A stretch of DNA of 64,000 bases from Paenibacillus sp. Soil750 (GTDB lineage: Bacteria > Bacillota > Bacilli > Paenibacillales > NBRC-103111), in NCBI RefSeq assembly GCF_001428045.1, contig NZ_LMSD01000002.1, forward strand, positions 124,812 to 188,811. Direction: 5' to 3'. This document shows positions 50,758 to 60,600 of this stretch, in pieces; position 1 is the first letter of the stretch, and each line of letters starts with the position of its first letter. The notes below the pieces were generated by a model. The model saw only the letters and a program-made list of their open reading frames with translations. It had not been told where the DNA came from and made no database searches. Made by a program: the position numbers and the translations under genes.

Positions 50758-52365
50758 CTACTCTTTCATTACTCGCTCATGAATTTCAGTAACGACTTTC
50801 CGCGCAGACTCAATAGCCCCGGCCTGCCATGCAGTAATATAACTGATATGCTCTCCTGCCAAATAAATTCGACCATCGGGTTGGCATAGGGTTGGATAGT
50901 AGTTCTTACGATCGTCTGCCGTATAGGAGGCCCAGCCGCCTTGATTATATTTAATTTTCTTCCAATCCACAGAGAAAGATGCTTCGAACTCCTTGTGGTA
51001 CTGCGGATGAATCTTTGCGCCTTGGCTTAATGCATATTCCTCACGAGCTGCAAGTGACATACTACCTAGTTTATCTGCGTTTCCTCCAAATGAATAATAG
51101 CCTAATAGAATTCCTTTTTTAGAAAAATAGTCGGTCGGCGGGTAATAGATATTGGCAATATCCATATTCGTTAATGAGCTTCCACCATAAATCATCTCAT
51201 CTTCTTCCCAGAAGCGACGCTTGAATTGAAGGCCAATTTTGCCTGCTGCAGCATAGCTAATCTTCGCTATTGCGGTTGACATTTCGGGAGAAAAGTCTGC
51301 TTTAATGTTCTTGAGGACAGGAAGCGGGATGGTACAGATACAGAAATCGCCAGCAATCTCTTTATTTGCTCCGCTAAGCAAGTCCTTATACAAAATCTTA
51401 ACGCCATCGGAAGACTGCTTAATCTCCTGAACTTCCGCATTGAATTGAATTTTATCGCCTACGCGTTTCTCGAACGCCTTCGCAATCATATCCATCCCGC
51501 CTACAGGGTGGAACATCATCATTTGCTGATCATAGCCATACTCACTGCTGAGAAATTGACCAAAACCAGAATTAATAATCGCTTTCAAGCTAAATGGATC
51601 CCTACGAACACCTGCGTCAAATTTACCCCCCGGCTCTTCCACATATCCAGCTCTGCTTGAACCTTTATAGAACAGATCCGCATTCAAATCCCCTTCGCTT
51701 TTCAAATACGCAACAAGCTTCGTTTTCTCTTCTGTTGTCAAAGGTAGATCTAACGCTTTCTGATTAACAGCTTTAGCCAGCATTTCTGCGACATAACCAC
51801 GCACATCGGCTTTTGCTTGCCGCTTAGGAATTTTCACTCCTGACAACTCGCCTACATTTTCGTTATAGTAGTACCCGCTCTCATTCACATTGTTAAAAGG
51901 TTCTATGGCAACTCCGAATTTACGGGCATAATCCAGTGTCACATGAAATTGAGGAATTCGCATTGGCCCTGCATTGAAATACATGCCATTATCGAAGCGG
52001 GCTACTTGCTTTACGCCACCGATCTCCGTTACCGTCGTACCTCTGCGCACCGTCCATGCTCGTCCACCTGAGCGTGCTCTCGCTTCTAGGATGGTGCACT
52101 GATAACCTGCATTCCCTAACTCATAGGCTGCCGTCATTCCGGCAATCCCTCCACCTAAGATGATCACTTTCTTCCCATTGCGGTTTGTTGATGTAAGATC
52201 CCTGCCCGACGGCGGTGTATAATCTGCTGCTTTCATCGTTTCAGGGGAGAGTAGTCCTAAAGTACCCATCACACTGAATATTGCAGCTGACCCTCCTAGT
52301 TTGCCGACTGTTGTCAGAAATTGTCTGCGTGTAATTTGATCTTCCTGGATCGGTGTCTTCTCCAT
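50758..52365 (-). CDS. Tat-exported flavin amine oxidase
   Basis: 535 residues. The N-terminus has a Tat signal RRQFLTTVG (Arg 13, Arg 14) and a hydrophobic stretch. The flavin domain begins KVIILGGGIAGMTAAYELGN near residue 65, has ARSGGRAWTVRRGT and the C-terminal GRIYLAGEHISYITAWQAGA motif of L-amino-acid oxidases and monoamine oxidases. It would oxidise an amine or amino acid to an imine plus peroxide outside the cytoplasm. The ridA-like gene and tatA follow on the same transcript; a GlnR/TnrA-type box lies upstream. Substrate not known. ATG at 52365 follows GAGGAGATGGATGT. Confidence 0.9.
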   Translation of the reverse strand: MEKTPIQEDQITRRQFLTTVGKLGGSAAIFSVMGTLGLLSPETMKAADYTPPSGRDLTSTNRNGKKVIILGGGIAGMTAAYELGNAGYQCTILEARARSGGRAWTVRRGTTVTEIGGVKQVARFDNGMYFNAGPMRIPQFHVTLDYARKFGVAIEPFNNVNESGYYYNENVGELSGVKIPKRQAKADVRGYVAEMLAKAVNQKALDLPLTTEEKTKLVAYLKSEGDLNADLFYKGSSRAGYVEEPGGKFDAGVRRDPFSLKAIINSGFGQFLSSEYGYDQQMMMFHPVGGMDMIAKAFEKRVGDKIQFNAEVQEIKQSSDGVKILYKDLLSGANKEIAGDFCICTIPLPVLKNIKADFSPEMSTAIAKISYAAAGKIGLQFKRRFWEEDEMIYGGSSLTNMDIANIYYPPTDYFSKKGILLGYYSFGGNADKLGSMSLAAREEYALSQGAKIHPQYHKEFEASFSVDWKKIKYNQGGWASYTADDRKNYYPTLCQPDGRIYLAGEHISYITAWQAGAIESARKVVTEIHERVMKE

Positions 52366-52443
52366 ACATCCATCTCCTCGTGTTTGAGTTTGGCTATCCG
52401 CTACTTAAACGTAACAGCGAGAGAAGGAATAGTCATTATTTTA

Positions 52444-52460
52444 TGTAAGATAACATTACA
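52444..52460. promoter_or_regulatory. GlnR/TnrA-type nitrogen box
   Basis: TGTAAGATAACATTACA matches the TnrA/GlnR consensus TGTNANAWWWTNTNACA at 16 of 17 positions and is embedded in an extended palindrome TTATGTAA ... TTACATAA. It lies between the divergent amine oxidase and TnrA-like genes. A weaker second match is at 52548-52564. Confidence 0.65.
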
Positions 52461-52585
52461 TAAATTTTAGTTATACTAAGATAACCAACGCTTATTTGAT
52501 AGATTTTCCAGATAATGATAGAGTTTCATTAATTAATGTCACTTATAAGTTAGTTAACCTTACATTTAACTGGAGGGATAGGCTG

Positions 52586-52816
52586 ATGATGACAAAGAAG
52601 AAGGTAATTCAAATTGGTATCGTAAGTGAACTGACAGGGTTAACAGAAAGGCAAATTCGCTACTATGAGGACCGCAAGCTTATTTTTCCAGACAGAAGCA
52701 AGGGAGGCGTTCGTAAATATTCATTCGAGGATATACAAACGATTATGGATATACACACAAAGCTAACTGACGGCTTTCATACGGTAGAATTAAGACGAAT
52801 GCTAGCCGGTTCCTAA
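52586..52816 (+). CDS. TnrA/GlnR-like MerR-family regulator, short form
   Basis: 76 residues from ATG at 52586 (CTGGAGGGATAGGCTG upstream). The winged helix [40 protein letters not shown] is very close to TnrA, the Bacillus nitrogen regulator. It stops at RRMLAGS, so it lacks the C-terminal 35 or so residues with which TnrA binds feedback-inhibited glutamine synthetase. DNA binding without that input is expected. It precedes tatC by 32 bases. Confidence 0.85.
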   Translation: MMTKKKVIQIGIVSELTGLTERQIRYYEDRKLIFPDRSKGGVRKYSFEDIQTIMDIHTKLTDGFHTVELRRMLAGS

Positions 52817-52848
52817 CACTTACATCCCCATTAGACTGGAGGACTCCT

Positions 52849-53607
52849 ATGCAAATCAAAGAAATGATGTCACTGGTCGAGCATCTAACAGAACTGCGCA
52901 CACGCATTATTCGTATCCTTATTGCCATGATCCTTACGTTAATTATTGGTTTCATTTTCGCCCAGCAAATTCTCCTTTACCTCAAACACAGCTCTACAGC
53001 ATCCGATATTACTTGGCATGTCTTCTCACCGATGGATAGCCTTCGTATTTATATGTTGATCGCATTCGCCGTCTCTCTCACGTTAACGCTTCCTTTTATC
53101 CTTTATCAAATATGGGCTTTCGTTAAAAAAGGACTTACTAAAGAAGAGCAAGTCGCCACACTGCGGTACATTCCCTATACGTTTTTATGTTTCATGATTG
53201 GTTTAGCTTTCGGTTACTTCGTTGTGTTCCCGATGTGTATCAAATTCACTTTGAGCGTTACCGAAAACCTTGGATTAACTCAAACCTACGGTGTTGCTCA
53301 ATATTTCAGCTTTATGCTCAATATTATTATTCCGTTGTCTTTAGCCTTCGAACTTCCGATTGTCGTTATGTTCCTCACGAAACTGAAGCTGCTGAATCCT
53401 AAATTACTTCACAAAGTACGCAGATACGCTTATTTGATTCTTATTATTACAGCTAGTCTCATCTCTCCTCCTGATCTAATCTCTCATCTTATGGTAGCTA
53501 TTCCCTTATTCGCATTATATGAAATCAGCATTTTACTTTCTCGCATCGTGTATAACGGGCAACAACGGGAACAGAGCCTCAGTCAAGTTGAATATGGCAT
53601 CTCTTAA
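52849..53607 (+). CDS. tatC: Twin-arginine translocase subunit TatC
   Basis: 252 residues, six membrane helices. The N-terminal EHLTELRTRIIRILIAM motif, the SPMDSLRIYMLIAF loop, FYFTLPFILYQIWAFVKKGL-type region (TLPFILYQIWAFVKKGL) and TKLKLLNPKLLHKVRRYAYL fit TatC, the receptor for twin-arginine signals. It forms an operon with the short TnrA-like regulator, and the partner TatA is encoded in the divergent operon, so the pair looks dedicated to the amine oxidase. Confidence 0.93.
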   Translation: MQIKEMMSLVEHLTELRTRIIRILIAMILTLIIGFIFAQQILLYLKHSSTASDITWHVFSPMDSLRIYMLIAFAVSLTLTLPFILYQIWAFVKKGLTKEEQVATLRYIPYTFLCFMIGLAFGYFVVFPMCIKFTLSVTENLGLTQTYGVAQYFSFMLNIIIPLSLAFELPIVVMFLTKLKLLNPKLLHKVRRYAYLILIITASLISPPDLISHLMVAIPLFALYEISILLSRIVYNGQQREQSLSQVEYGIS

Positions 53608-53685
53608 AATAGTCCTTCTCTCATATTGTTCATCTCTACCAATTCGGATATAGTTACGTTAACTGACATGCAGAATAGGTGAACT

Positions 53686-54573
53686 ATGCGAATTGAACAA
53701 CTCATTTATATTATTGAAATTAATCAAACAGGTTCCATTTCTTTAGCAGCGGAAAAGCTTCACGTATCCCAGCCGAACATCTCTCAAGCGATTGTCAGCT
53801 TAGAGGAAGAGCTCGGCGTGAAGCTTTTCGTCCGTTCGCGCACCGGAGCCACTCCTACGGAAGACGGGAAATTAATTATTAGCAAAGCTATAGAGATCAT
53901 GAATAAAGTAGAAGAACTTCGTGAAACAGCAGGGTTTCAATTCAATCAACTTTCAGGCTCTCTCTCCATTGCCTCTGTGCCAAGTCTTTGTTTGAGTGTT
54001 TTGCCTCCAACGCTGGCTGTTTTCAAAGATAAGCACACGGATGTTGATCTAATCATGATGGAATTGAATTATCCACAGATTATCCAAGAGGTTCTAAGTG
54101 GACAAGTCGATTTGGGACTCATTGCTGTCGCAAGAAATTATCAAAGCCCCAACACGCAGCTGATCTCGGAACATTTGATGGACTGCCGAATTATGGCCTA
54201 TGTGGGTAAAAAATCCCCTTTAGCGCACCGAAAAAGCATCACTATTGAAGAACTCCTTCAAGAGCCTCTTTTGATTTCCTCTGATTACTTAATGAACATA
54301 TTTAAAAAGCATGGCGAGCCTAATATTCTTTTTAAGCTAGGGAATTCAGAAGCAGCTAAACGGATTATTTCTGAAGGAATCGCGATTGGCTTCTATACGG
54401 AGACAGGGATGCGGTATGACCCTTATTTAGAAACAGGGAGCATTGTTGCAATAGAAGTCACTGGTATAGATTTTGGGGTTTCCTTCCGAACCTTGCGCCT
54501 TAAGAGCCGACATCTTTCACTGCCTTGCAAAGAATTTACGAAGGAACTTAAAACCATTATCGCAGCAATGTGA
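53686..54573 (+). CDS. LysR-family transcriptional regulator
   Basis: 295 residues: N-terminal winged helix MRIEQLIYIIEINQTGSISL AAEKLHVSQPNISQAIVSLE, then the LysR effector-binding domain (LSIASVPSLCLSVLPPTLAV, QVDLGLIAVARNY). It is on the same strand as tatC, 78 bases downstream. An inverted GTTA-CGT-TAAC at about 53654 is a possible own operator. Its target is unknown; the neighbouring amine oxidase module is a candidate. Confidence 0.88.
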   Translation: MRIEQLIYIIEINQTGSISLAAEKLHVSQPNISQAIVSLEEELGVKLFVRSRTGATPTEDGKLIISKAIEIMNKVEELRETAGFQFNQLSGSLSIASVPSLCLSVLPPTLAVFKDKHTDVDLIMMELNYPQIIQEVLSGQVDLGLIAVARNYQSPNTQLISEHLMDCRIMAYVGKKSPLAHRKSITIEELLQEPLLISSDYLMNIFKKHGEPNILFKLGNSEAAKRIISEGIAIGFYTETGMRYDPYLETGSIVAIEVTGIDFGVSFRTLRLKSRHLSLPCKEFTKELKTIIAAM

Positions 54574-54876
54574 CATCCGTAGTCACACATGTCCCACCTA
54601 CCAGCTCTGATCCTTTCCCTATCAACGAAAATCCATAGCCCTCCCCCCTTTTCTGTAGCTCGAAATAATGTGGCACTCGATGAATTTGTCGAATTTAGAC
54701 TAACATTATTTAGGGCTTTTCCCTCATTGTTCCATCCTTCATTTTCAGCTATAGTTACCTCATAACAAAGTTCTAGGCATATTCCATCCGCACATCTCAT
54801 ATCATGTATAGTTGCTTATTTCTGAAAACCAAATGTAATTTGCAGAAAATTAAGTTCAAACTTGAAGGGATGTTGA
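54574..54876. other. Intergenic region after the LysR gene
   Basis: About 300 bases with no credible gene on either strand; open frames here are not protein-like. It includes the promoter side of the integrase-like remnant. I see no clear terminator for the LysR gene. Confidence 0.4.
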
Positions 54877-55368
54877 TTTCGTATTCTTACTCTAGAGAAA
54901 ATCCAATTTATCGAGACACAATGTATCAATCCGCAAGATGCTATTATTATTCGTCTACTTATCGAGGGTGTCGCTCCGCACGAAATTGTTTATTTGAAAA
55001 GTAATTCCTTAGATGAAAAAAAGCAAATACTTACTGTGTCTGACGCTATGGGCGGCAAAAGGTACATACCCGTTTCCAAAACCTGTGTCGAACGTTTTCA
55101 ATCCGCTTTGAAGCAAACCAAATATTTGACTAACTTGGGCAACCCGCTTCAACCTAAGAAATATACAGATTTAAGAAACAGTCCTTTTCTAATCAAAATG
55201 AGTATGACCGACTATATCGCGAATCGAGCAATGATTACCGAATTGGATTCTGTTATTTTACGAACAATTTACATGCGCCTTCGTCGATTAGCTGAGTATT
55301 TCTCGCTCCCTGAGCTCACTCATTTAACAACAGTTAAGTTTGAAGTGAAACAGCTTGCGATTGTATAG
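54877..55368 (+). pseudogene. Integrase-fold protein remnant, truncated at both ends
   Basis: The frame opens after a TGA at 54874 with no ATG until internal codons; TTG at 54994 is the first plausible start. The readable product (ETQCINPQDAIIRLLIEGVA ... GGKRYIPVSKTCVERFQSAL ... RRLAEYFSLPELTHLTTV) resembles, by eye, the central part of tyrosine-recombinase-fold proteins such as SPbeta YopR-like regulators, but the expected N-terminal and C-terminal thirds are missing, and no active-site Arg-His-Tyr set is seen. I read it as a decayed or truncated phage-type gene. It could instead be a short expressed DNA-binding protein. Confidence 0.4.
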
Positions 55369-55378
55369 CTTTCATGTT

Positions 55379-55400
55379 AAAGGCCTATAGGCCTTTTTTT
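55379..55400 (+). terminator. Terminator after the integrase-like frame
   Basis: AAAGGCC pairs with GGCCTTT over TATA, followed by TTTTTTT. It is ten bases past the stop at 55368. Confidence 0.8.
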
Positions 55401-55409
55401 GTGCAAAAA

Positions 55410-55442
55410 AAGTGGATCTCCTGCTTACTTGGAGATCCACTT
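55410..55442 (-). terminator. Terminator of the EamA transporter gene
   Basis: A perfect 12-bp stem AAGTGGATCTCC with a nine-base loop, followed on the minus strand by TTTTTTGCAC. It is adjacent to the gene end at 55446. Confidence 0.85.
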
Positions 55443-55445
55443 GTA

Positions 55446-56366
55446 TCATTCGGTTTGAAGACGATGGGCACGTTGTCTTCGTTTCAATAACTCTGGCAAC
55501 GCTATGCCTAACATCGTCACAATTACACCTAACCACTGCAGTCCACTCACAGATTCGTGGAGTACGATGAAGGACATAATGACAGCCGTCGGCAGCTCCG
55601 CTGCGCTCATGATCGTGGCCATTCCACCGCCAATACGCGGTACACCGATGGCAAAGAACAATGGGGGTATTACGACACCGAACAAGGCTAGCAGTAATGC
55701 CCATGGCAATAGTGATTCATGCAGGGAGCCATTCCACAAGAAATGAGGCGGGAAGATCAGCATGACGATGATAAAGGAGCCTGTTTGCATCACAGCACCT
55801 CGCGTGATTGGCGCAATTTGCTTAGCAACCTTACCGCTCATGGCAATAAACACCGCGTACGTCAATGCAGATAGCAATCCTAACCCTACTCCAAGCCACG
55901 AGGGTGCTTCGAGATTTCCTTTTAGATAACCACTTGCCATAATAATGCCGATAAATAAGAAAATAAGTGCGATGAGTTTATCTTTGCTGGGACGTTTTCG
56001 ATCCATAATAGCTTCTAGGACGATACCAATCCATGTAAATTGAAATAATAAAAGTATGGCAAATGATGCGGAAACGTATTGCAATGCTGCATAATAAAAT
56101 ATCCCGGTTAAGCCTGAGCTTGTTCCTACTAACATGAGCAGGAGGGCATTACGAGGTGAAACACGAAACGTTTGGGCTTCTGCTGATCCTTGTTTAGCTG
56201 ATTTGGCCGTTACGAAAGCCATGATCCACATCATGATGAGTCCAAAAAAGATTTGTGAGCCAACCACCTCACCCACATGAAAACCAGACTCGTAAGCCTT
56301 CTTTACGAATGTTGACAACAACCCAAAGCTGCAAGCGCCAGCTAATACATATACGTAGTATTTCAT
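55446..56366 (-). CDS. EamA/DMT-family transporter
   Basis: 306 residues with ten membrane helices and two EamA repeats ([40 protein letters not shown]). Family members export metabolites or drugs, usually by proton exchange. The start overlaps the alcohol dehydrogenase stop by four bases, so both are on one transcript; a metabolite made or oxidised by the dehydrogenase may be exported. The ribosome site is weak, consistent with coupling. Confidence 0.88.
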   Translation of the reverse strand: MKYYVYVLAGACSFGLLSTFVKKAYESGFHVGEVVGSQIFFGLIMMWIMAFVTAKSAKQGSAEAQTFRVSPRNALLLMLVGTSSGLTGIFYYAALQYVSASFAILLLFQFTWIGIVLEAIMDRKRPSKDKLIALIFLFIGIIMASGYLKGNLEAPSWLGVGLGLLSALTYAVFIAMSGKVAKQIAPITRGAVMQTGSFIIVMLIFPPHFLWNGSLHESLLPWALLLALFGVVIPPLFFAIGVPRIGGGMATIMSAAELPTAVIMSFIVLHESVSGLQWLGVIVTMLGIALPELLKRRQRAHRLQTE

Positions 56367-57532
56367 GCTAATGACCTTAACAAGATATCTCTGACAGTGT
56401 CTCTAGTCATGACTTTATATTGACCAATCGTAGATTTCATAAATGATTTGTGCACTAATTCTTCGATGCGCTGATCATCAATACCATAATAGCCGAGCTG
56501 GCTCGGCGCTCCGAGTGAATCCCAGAATTGACGCAAGGCTTGAATTCCTTCTAGAGCCACTTCGTGATCCGTTTTTCCCGTGTCATCGATCCCGAAAACC
56601 GATATGGCCAATTTCTTCATCCGCGAAGGATCATCTTCTGCACAATGCATCATCCAATTCGGGAATACAATAGCAAGTCCTCCTCCGTGAGGAATATCGT
56701 AAACGGCGGATAAACCATGCTCAATTTGATGAGACGCCCAATCGCCTCCATCTGTCCCACAAGACAGCAAACCATTAAATGCGGTAGTTCCTGCATACAT
56801 AATCGTCGCACGATGCTCGATATCTTCCAGATTCGATAATAGCTTCGGCGCAGCCTCCATAACGGTCAGCAAGACAGCTTCCATGAAACGATCCATCATC
56901 GGGGCATGCTCGGTTCGGTGGAAATATTGTTCAAGCACATGTGACATCATATCTACAATGCCATAAACCGTCTGATCTAATGGAACGGATGTGGTATAAG
57001 CAGGGTCCAAAATAGAAAAAGCCGGATAAGCTAATGGACTGCTCCAACCGCGCTTCTCATTTCGATCCCAATTGGTAATAACCGAGATGTTATTCATCTC
57101 CGAGCCTGTCGCGGCTAGTGTTAATACGGTCCCCAGAGGCAGAGCCTCCTGCGGTTCAACTTTCCTCGTAATGATGTCCCAAACATCCCCATCGTAATAA
57201 ACACCTATCGAAATGGCTTTAGCACAATCAATGACACTCCCCCCACCAACAGCAAGGATCAGATCGATTTGATTCACTCGGCATAGCTCAATACCTTTAT
57301 TCACTGTTGTCAACCTGGGGTTAGGTTCAACACCCGACATTTCAACTACAATGGCTTGCCTATCTAGAAGCTGCTTCATCACAGCATCGTATACACCATT
57401 TTCCCGGATACTACCTCCACCATAAACTAGCAGCACGCGTTTCCCGGTATTTCCTAGCTCTTGTTGCAATTGTTTGATCTGACCTACGCCAAACCATAAT
57501 CGTGTTGGATTATACTGAATAAATGATTGCAT
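56363..57532 (-). CDS. Iron-dependent alcohol dehydrogenase (NADH-dependent butanol dehydrogenase-like)
   Basis: 389 residues. The N-terminus [20 protein letters not shown], nucleotide motif [40 protein letters not shown] and the metal-binding region [20 protein letters not shown] and [20 protein letters not shown] are those of the BDH (YugJ/YugK-like) subfamily. They reduce aldehydes with NAD(P)H using Fe or Zn. ATG at 57532 follows AAGGAGTTTACACACAT. The natural substrate is unknown. Confidence 0.9.
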   Translation of the reverse strand: MQSFIQYNPTRLWFGVGQIKQLQQELGNTGKRVLLVYGGGSIRENGVYDAVMKQLLDRQAIVVEMSGVEPNPRLTTVNKGIELCRVNQIDLILAVGGGSVIDCAKAISIGVYYDGDVWDIITRKVEPQEALPLGTVLTLAATGSEMNNISVITNWDRNEKRGWSSPLAYPAFSILDPAYTTSVPLDQTVYGIVDMMSHVLEQYFHRTEHAPMMDRFMEAVLLTVMEAAPKLLSNLEDIEHRATIMYAGTTAFNGLLSCGTDGGDWASHQIEHGLSAVYDIPHGGGLAIVFPNWMMHCAEDDPSRMKKLAISVFGIDDTGKTDHEVALEGIQALRQFWDSLGAPSQLGYYGIDDQRIEELVHKSFMKSTIGQYKVMTRDTVRDILLRSLA

Positions 57533-57637
57533 ATGTGTGTAAACTCCTTCGATGACTAATATCTACAGAAGTATATCACAACTCTAATTCAATAGCATTG
57601 GAAACACCTTTGGTATAGACACTCCTTTCCATGAGAA

Positions 57638-57670
57638 AAACCGCACACCTCTTAGTAAGATGTACGGTTT
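57638..57670 (-). terminator. Terminator of the giant kinase gene
   Basis: AAACCG pairs with CGGTTT with an inner near-paired part (CTCTTA/TAAGAT), followed on the minus strand by TTTTCTC. It is directly past the stop at 57678 and separates the kinase from the dehydrogenase gene. Confidence 0.75.
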
Positions 57671-57677
57671 AGAGCAC

Positions 57678-60600
57678 TTATATGCGATGTAAAGGAAGTG
57701 AGAATGAAATGCTGCAGCCCTGACCTAATCGGCTTTCCGCCCAAATTTGCCCACCATGATATTGCACGATTTCCTTGGCTATTGCGAGCCCTAAGCCGCT
57801 TCCGCCCGAGTTGCTTCTTGATTTGGATACCTTATAGAACCGTTCGAAAATATGAGGTAGATCCTCCTCACTAATCCCAACTCCTGTGTCGGATACCCGA
57901 ATAACAAGTTCACGTGGCTGGTCCCTTATCTCGGCTTGAACATGAATGGAACATCCCTTGGTCGAAAATTTAATCGCATTGTAAATAATGTTGGCATACA
58001 CCTGCTCAATTCGATCCACATCCACAGTCAGCATGTCCTGCCCATTCATCTGCGCCATGTTTAACGTGTAGGCAATTCCAGCATTTTGAGTATCCAATTC
58101 ATATTTGTCAAAAAGCTGACGAATCATCGTCATACAAGACGTTGAGGCCAGTTGGAAATGGAACTGCTTCGTTTCAAGTCGGCTCAGTTGATATAAATCC
58201 GTAATTAAACGTTGAATACCAACGATACGCATATGCACGACGCTCAAATATTTCTTCTGTTCTTCTGGTTCTTGAATGACATCATCTAGAATCGCTTCTA
58301 CATAACCTTGGATCGATGTGAGTGGCGTCCCTAGATCGTGTGAAATGTTCGATAAAAGATCGCGCCGCGAAGTCTCCATCAAGATTAACTCATTTGTACG
58401 TTCTTTTACTTTGGACTCCAGATCATTGTATAATCTAGCATTCTCAATGGATATCGCAGCTTGAGCGGATAGTAACTTGATCACATCCAAGCGATCTGAT
58501 GTAAAGGCATTGCGAATTAAATTGTTTTCCAAATAAAAGACACCAATTAGATTACCTTGATGTAGAATCGGTTCACAGAAGATGGATTTACTTTCCGCTT
58601 GTCTTATGTAAGGATCGTATGAGAAAAGCGTTGATTTCTCCGCATCATCTAACACGATCCCCTCTTTCATACGCGCAACATACTGGATCACGGATTGCGG
58701 AACATTATCACGTGTTTCGAGCAAAACAGAGCTCACCCTACAGGAATCCTTCCCTGAGCTCGCAAGCATCTCCGCTTCAACGTACAAGCGATCCTTATCT
58801 TTCAAAACAAGAATACTACGCTCTGCACCGGAAGAATACGTAACAATCTCCATCAATCGTTTGATCAGTTGCTCTAGATTCACTTCACTTGAGAGGGAGC
58901 GCGACGTATTCATAATTGTTTTAAAATCAATGGCTTGTAAGGAATAATCACTGATTTTGGTTGTTGCCCAATCAGGCGACTCCGCACGACCTGTAAAGTA
59001 AGCCGGATATCTAAGCCTTAGATCATCCGCCTTCGCTTTTGCCCCCCAATTCACATAACCAAAGTAAGCATCAACGAAATACGTTTTTGCGAATTTTTCG
59101 CGGCCACTTTGCTTGTAATATTTCCCCGCTATCTCGCAAGCCATGGCTTCATGTTGAATAAATCCTTGCTCACGCGCTTGTCGTATGGCCGATTCATATC
59201 CTTGCTCCGCTAATTGCCCAAACCCCCTCACACGATTCCACTCTGCATGCATGAGCAATGTTAAGTGCGAATAGTTCTCAGGGCAATGAGCAGCCCACTT
59301 ATCCATCTTTCTGAGCATTTTCTTAACTCGCCTAGCAAGCCATCTCTGTTCATCACTTGGAAGCTCAGGAAATGCCGCTGCAATGGAGAGGACATAATAG
59401 AAGTAATTTTCAGGTATATGAAATAAACCAAAAGATGCAGCTTGATATAACTCTGTCGACTTCCCTGTCTTTACTGCATCTTCAAAATAACCGAACAAAT
59501 AGTACAGCATCATTTTTTTTACCGAATATACATGGATAATAACCTGATTTGGGTGAACTTTAAGCTTACTAACGAATTGTTCTTCCTCTTCCTGATGATT
59601 GCCGAAAAGGATCGGATTCACCGACATCCCTTCCAAATTCAAGGTCAGCATTCGCAGCATCTCAAGCATAAGCAGGGTATCATGATGATTCGTCTGTTCC
59701 AAAATGCGATAGTTTTTGGCCAAATCTTCTTTAACTTCCGCGAGTACAGCTCCCTGAAAATCCTTCATAAGCATCTGATAGGTTAGCGCATACCCGGCAA
59801 ACACAAGGTCGCCATCTTCAATGCCGCATCGAAATGACTCTTTCAAGTGTTCCAGACAAATGCGTAACGATTTCACCCAAGGAGAAATGAACAATCCCAA
59901 TGAGAAATAACTTTTACTCCGATATTGGTGAGATTGAAACCTTGCGTTCATCCGCTCGCCAAGTTGACCATATTGATAGCCCCTCTGGTAATCTCCAAAG
60001 CCTGACCCAAGAATCAGGCCATAAGCACCATACACATACGCCATCGAAGGCGTATTCCCATACTTCAAAGCAAGCTTTGTCATAATTAACATAAAAGGAA
60101 CGAATAAATTCGTATTTACGAAATAGGCAGACACCGCGACACTCATCATTAAATCAATTAGTTTCATCCGAAACTTATCTTCCATAATTGGTAAATCATA
60201 CAGCTCCAGCGTACTTCTTCGCCCGATCAAACCTCTCACATTTATATACGTCATTAAGATATACATGTTAGACGGTGCAACAGACAATCGGATGCCATGC
60301 TCTGCTAATGCCTTTAATCCAACCTTGATACTCTGATGATGCTTGCCAATATTCGTGTGCAAGACGACTTGCAGATTATAGACCTCTAGCTTCTGCTCGT
60401 TGGATAATGGTCCTAACAGCAATTGCTCATAGAGGGTTTCTGCCTCCTCCGCTTGACCACTCAAATAGAGGCATTCCGACTTCTCCAAGCGAATCGCAAA
60501 ACCTAATTCTTTCTGCTCAAATCCCTCAATCTGATCCATCACTTCTAATGCCTTATTAAAATATTGGATAGCCGAACGATACGCATTCGAGGATTTCGCT

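Noticed and set aside
52548-52564. Second GlnR/TnrA box
   Set aside because: Only the right half matches well, with three deviations in the left half; kept as a note rather than a feature.
54423-54800. Minus-strand frame of 125 codons
   Set aside because: It overlaps the end of the LysR gene, its composition is not protein-like (Cys- and Asn-rich, no family pattern), and it has no ribosome site.
54804-55004. Plus-strand frame of 66 codons
   Set aside because: Different frame from the integrase-like remnant, Tyr- and Ser-rich low-quality composition and no ribosome site; treated as chance, although an upstream start for the remnant with a frameshift remains possible.
54877-55368. Active integrase or prophage end
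   Set aside because: No catalytic residues, no attachment-site repeats and no other phage genes in the flanks.
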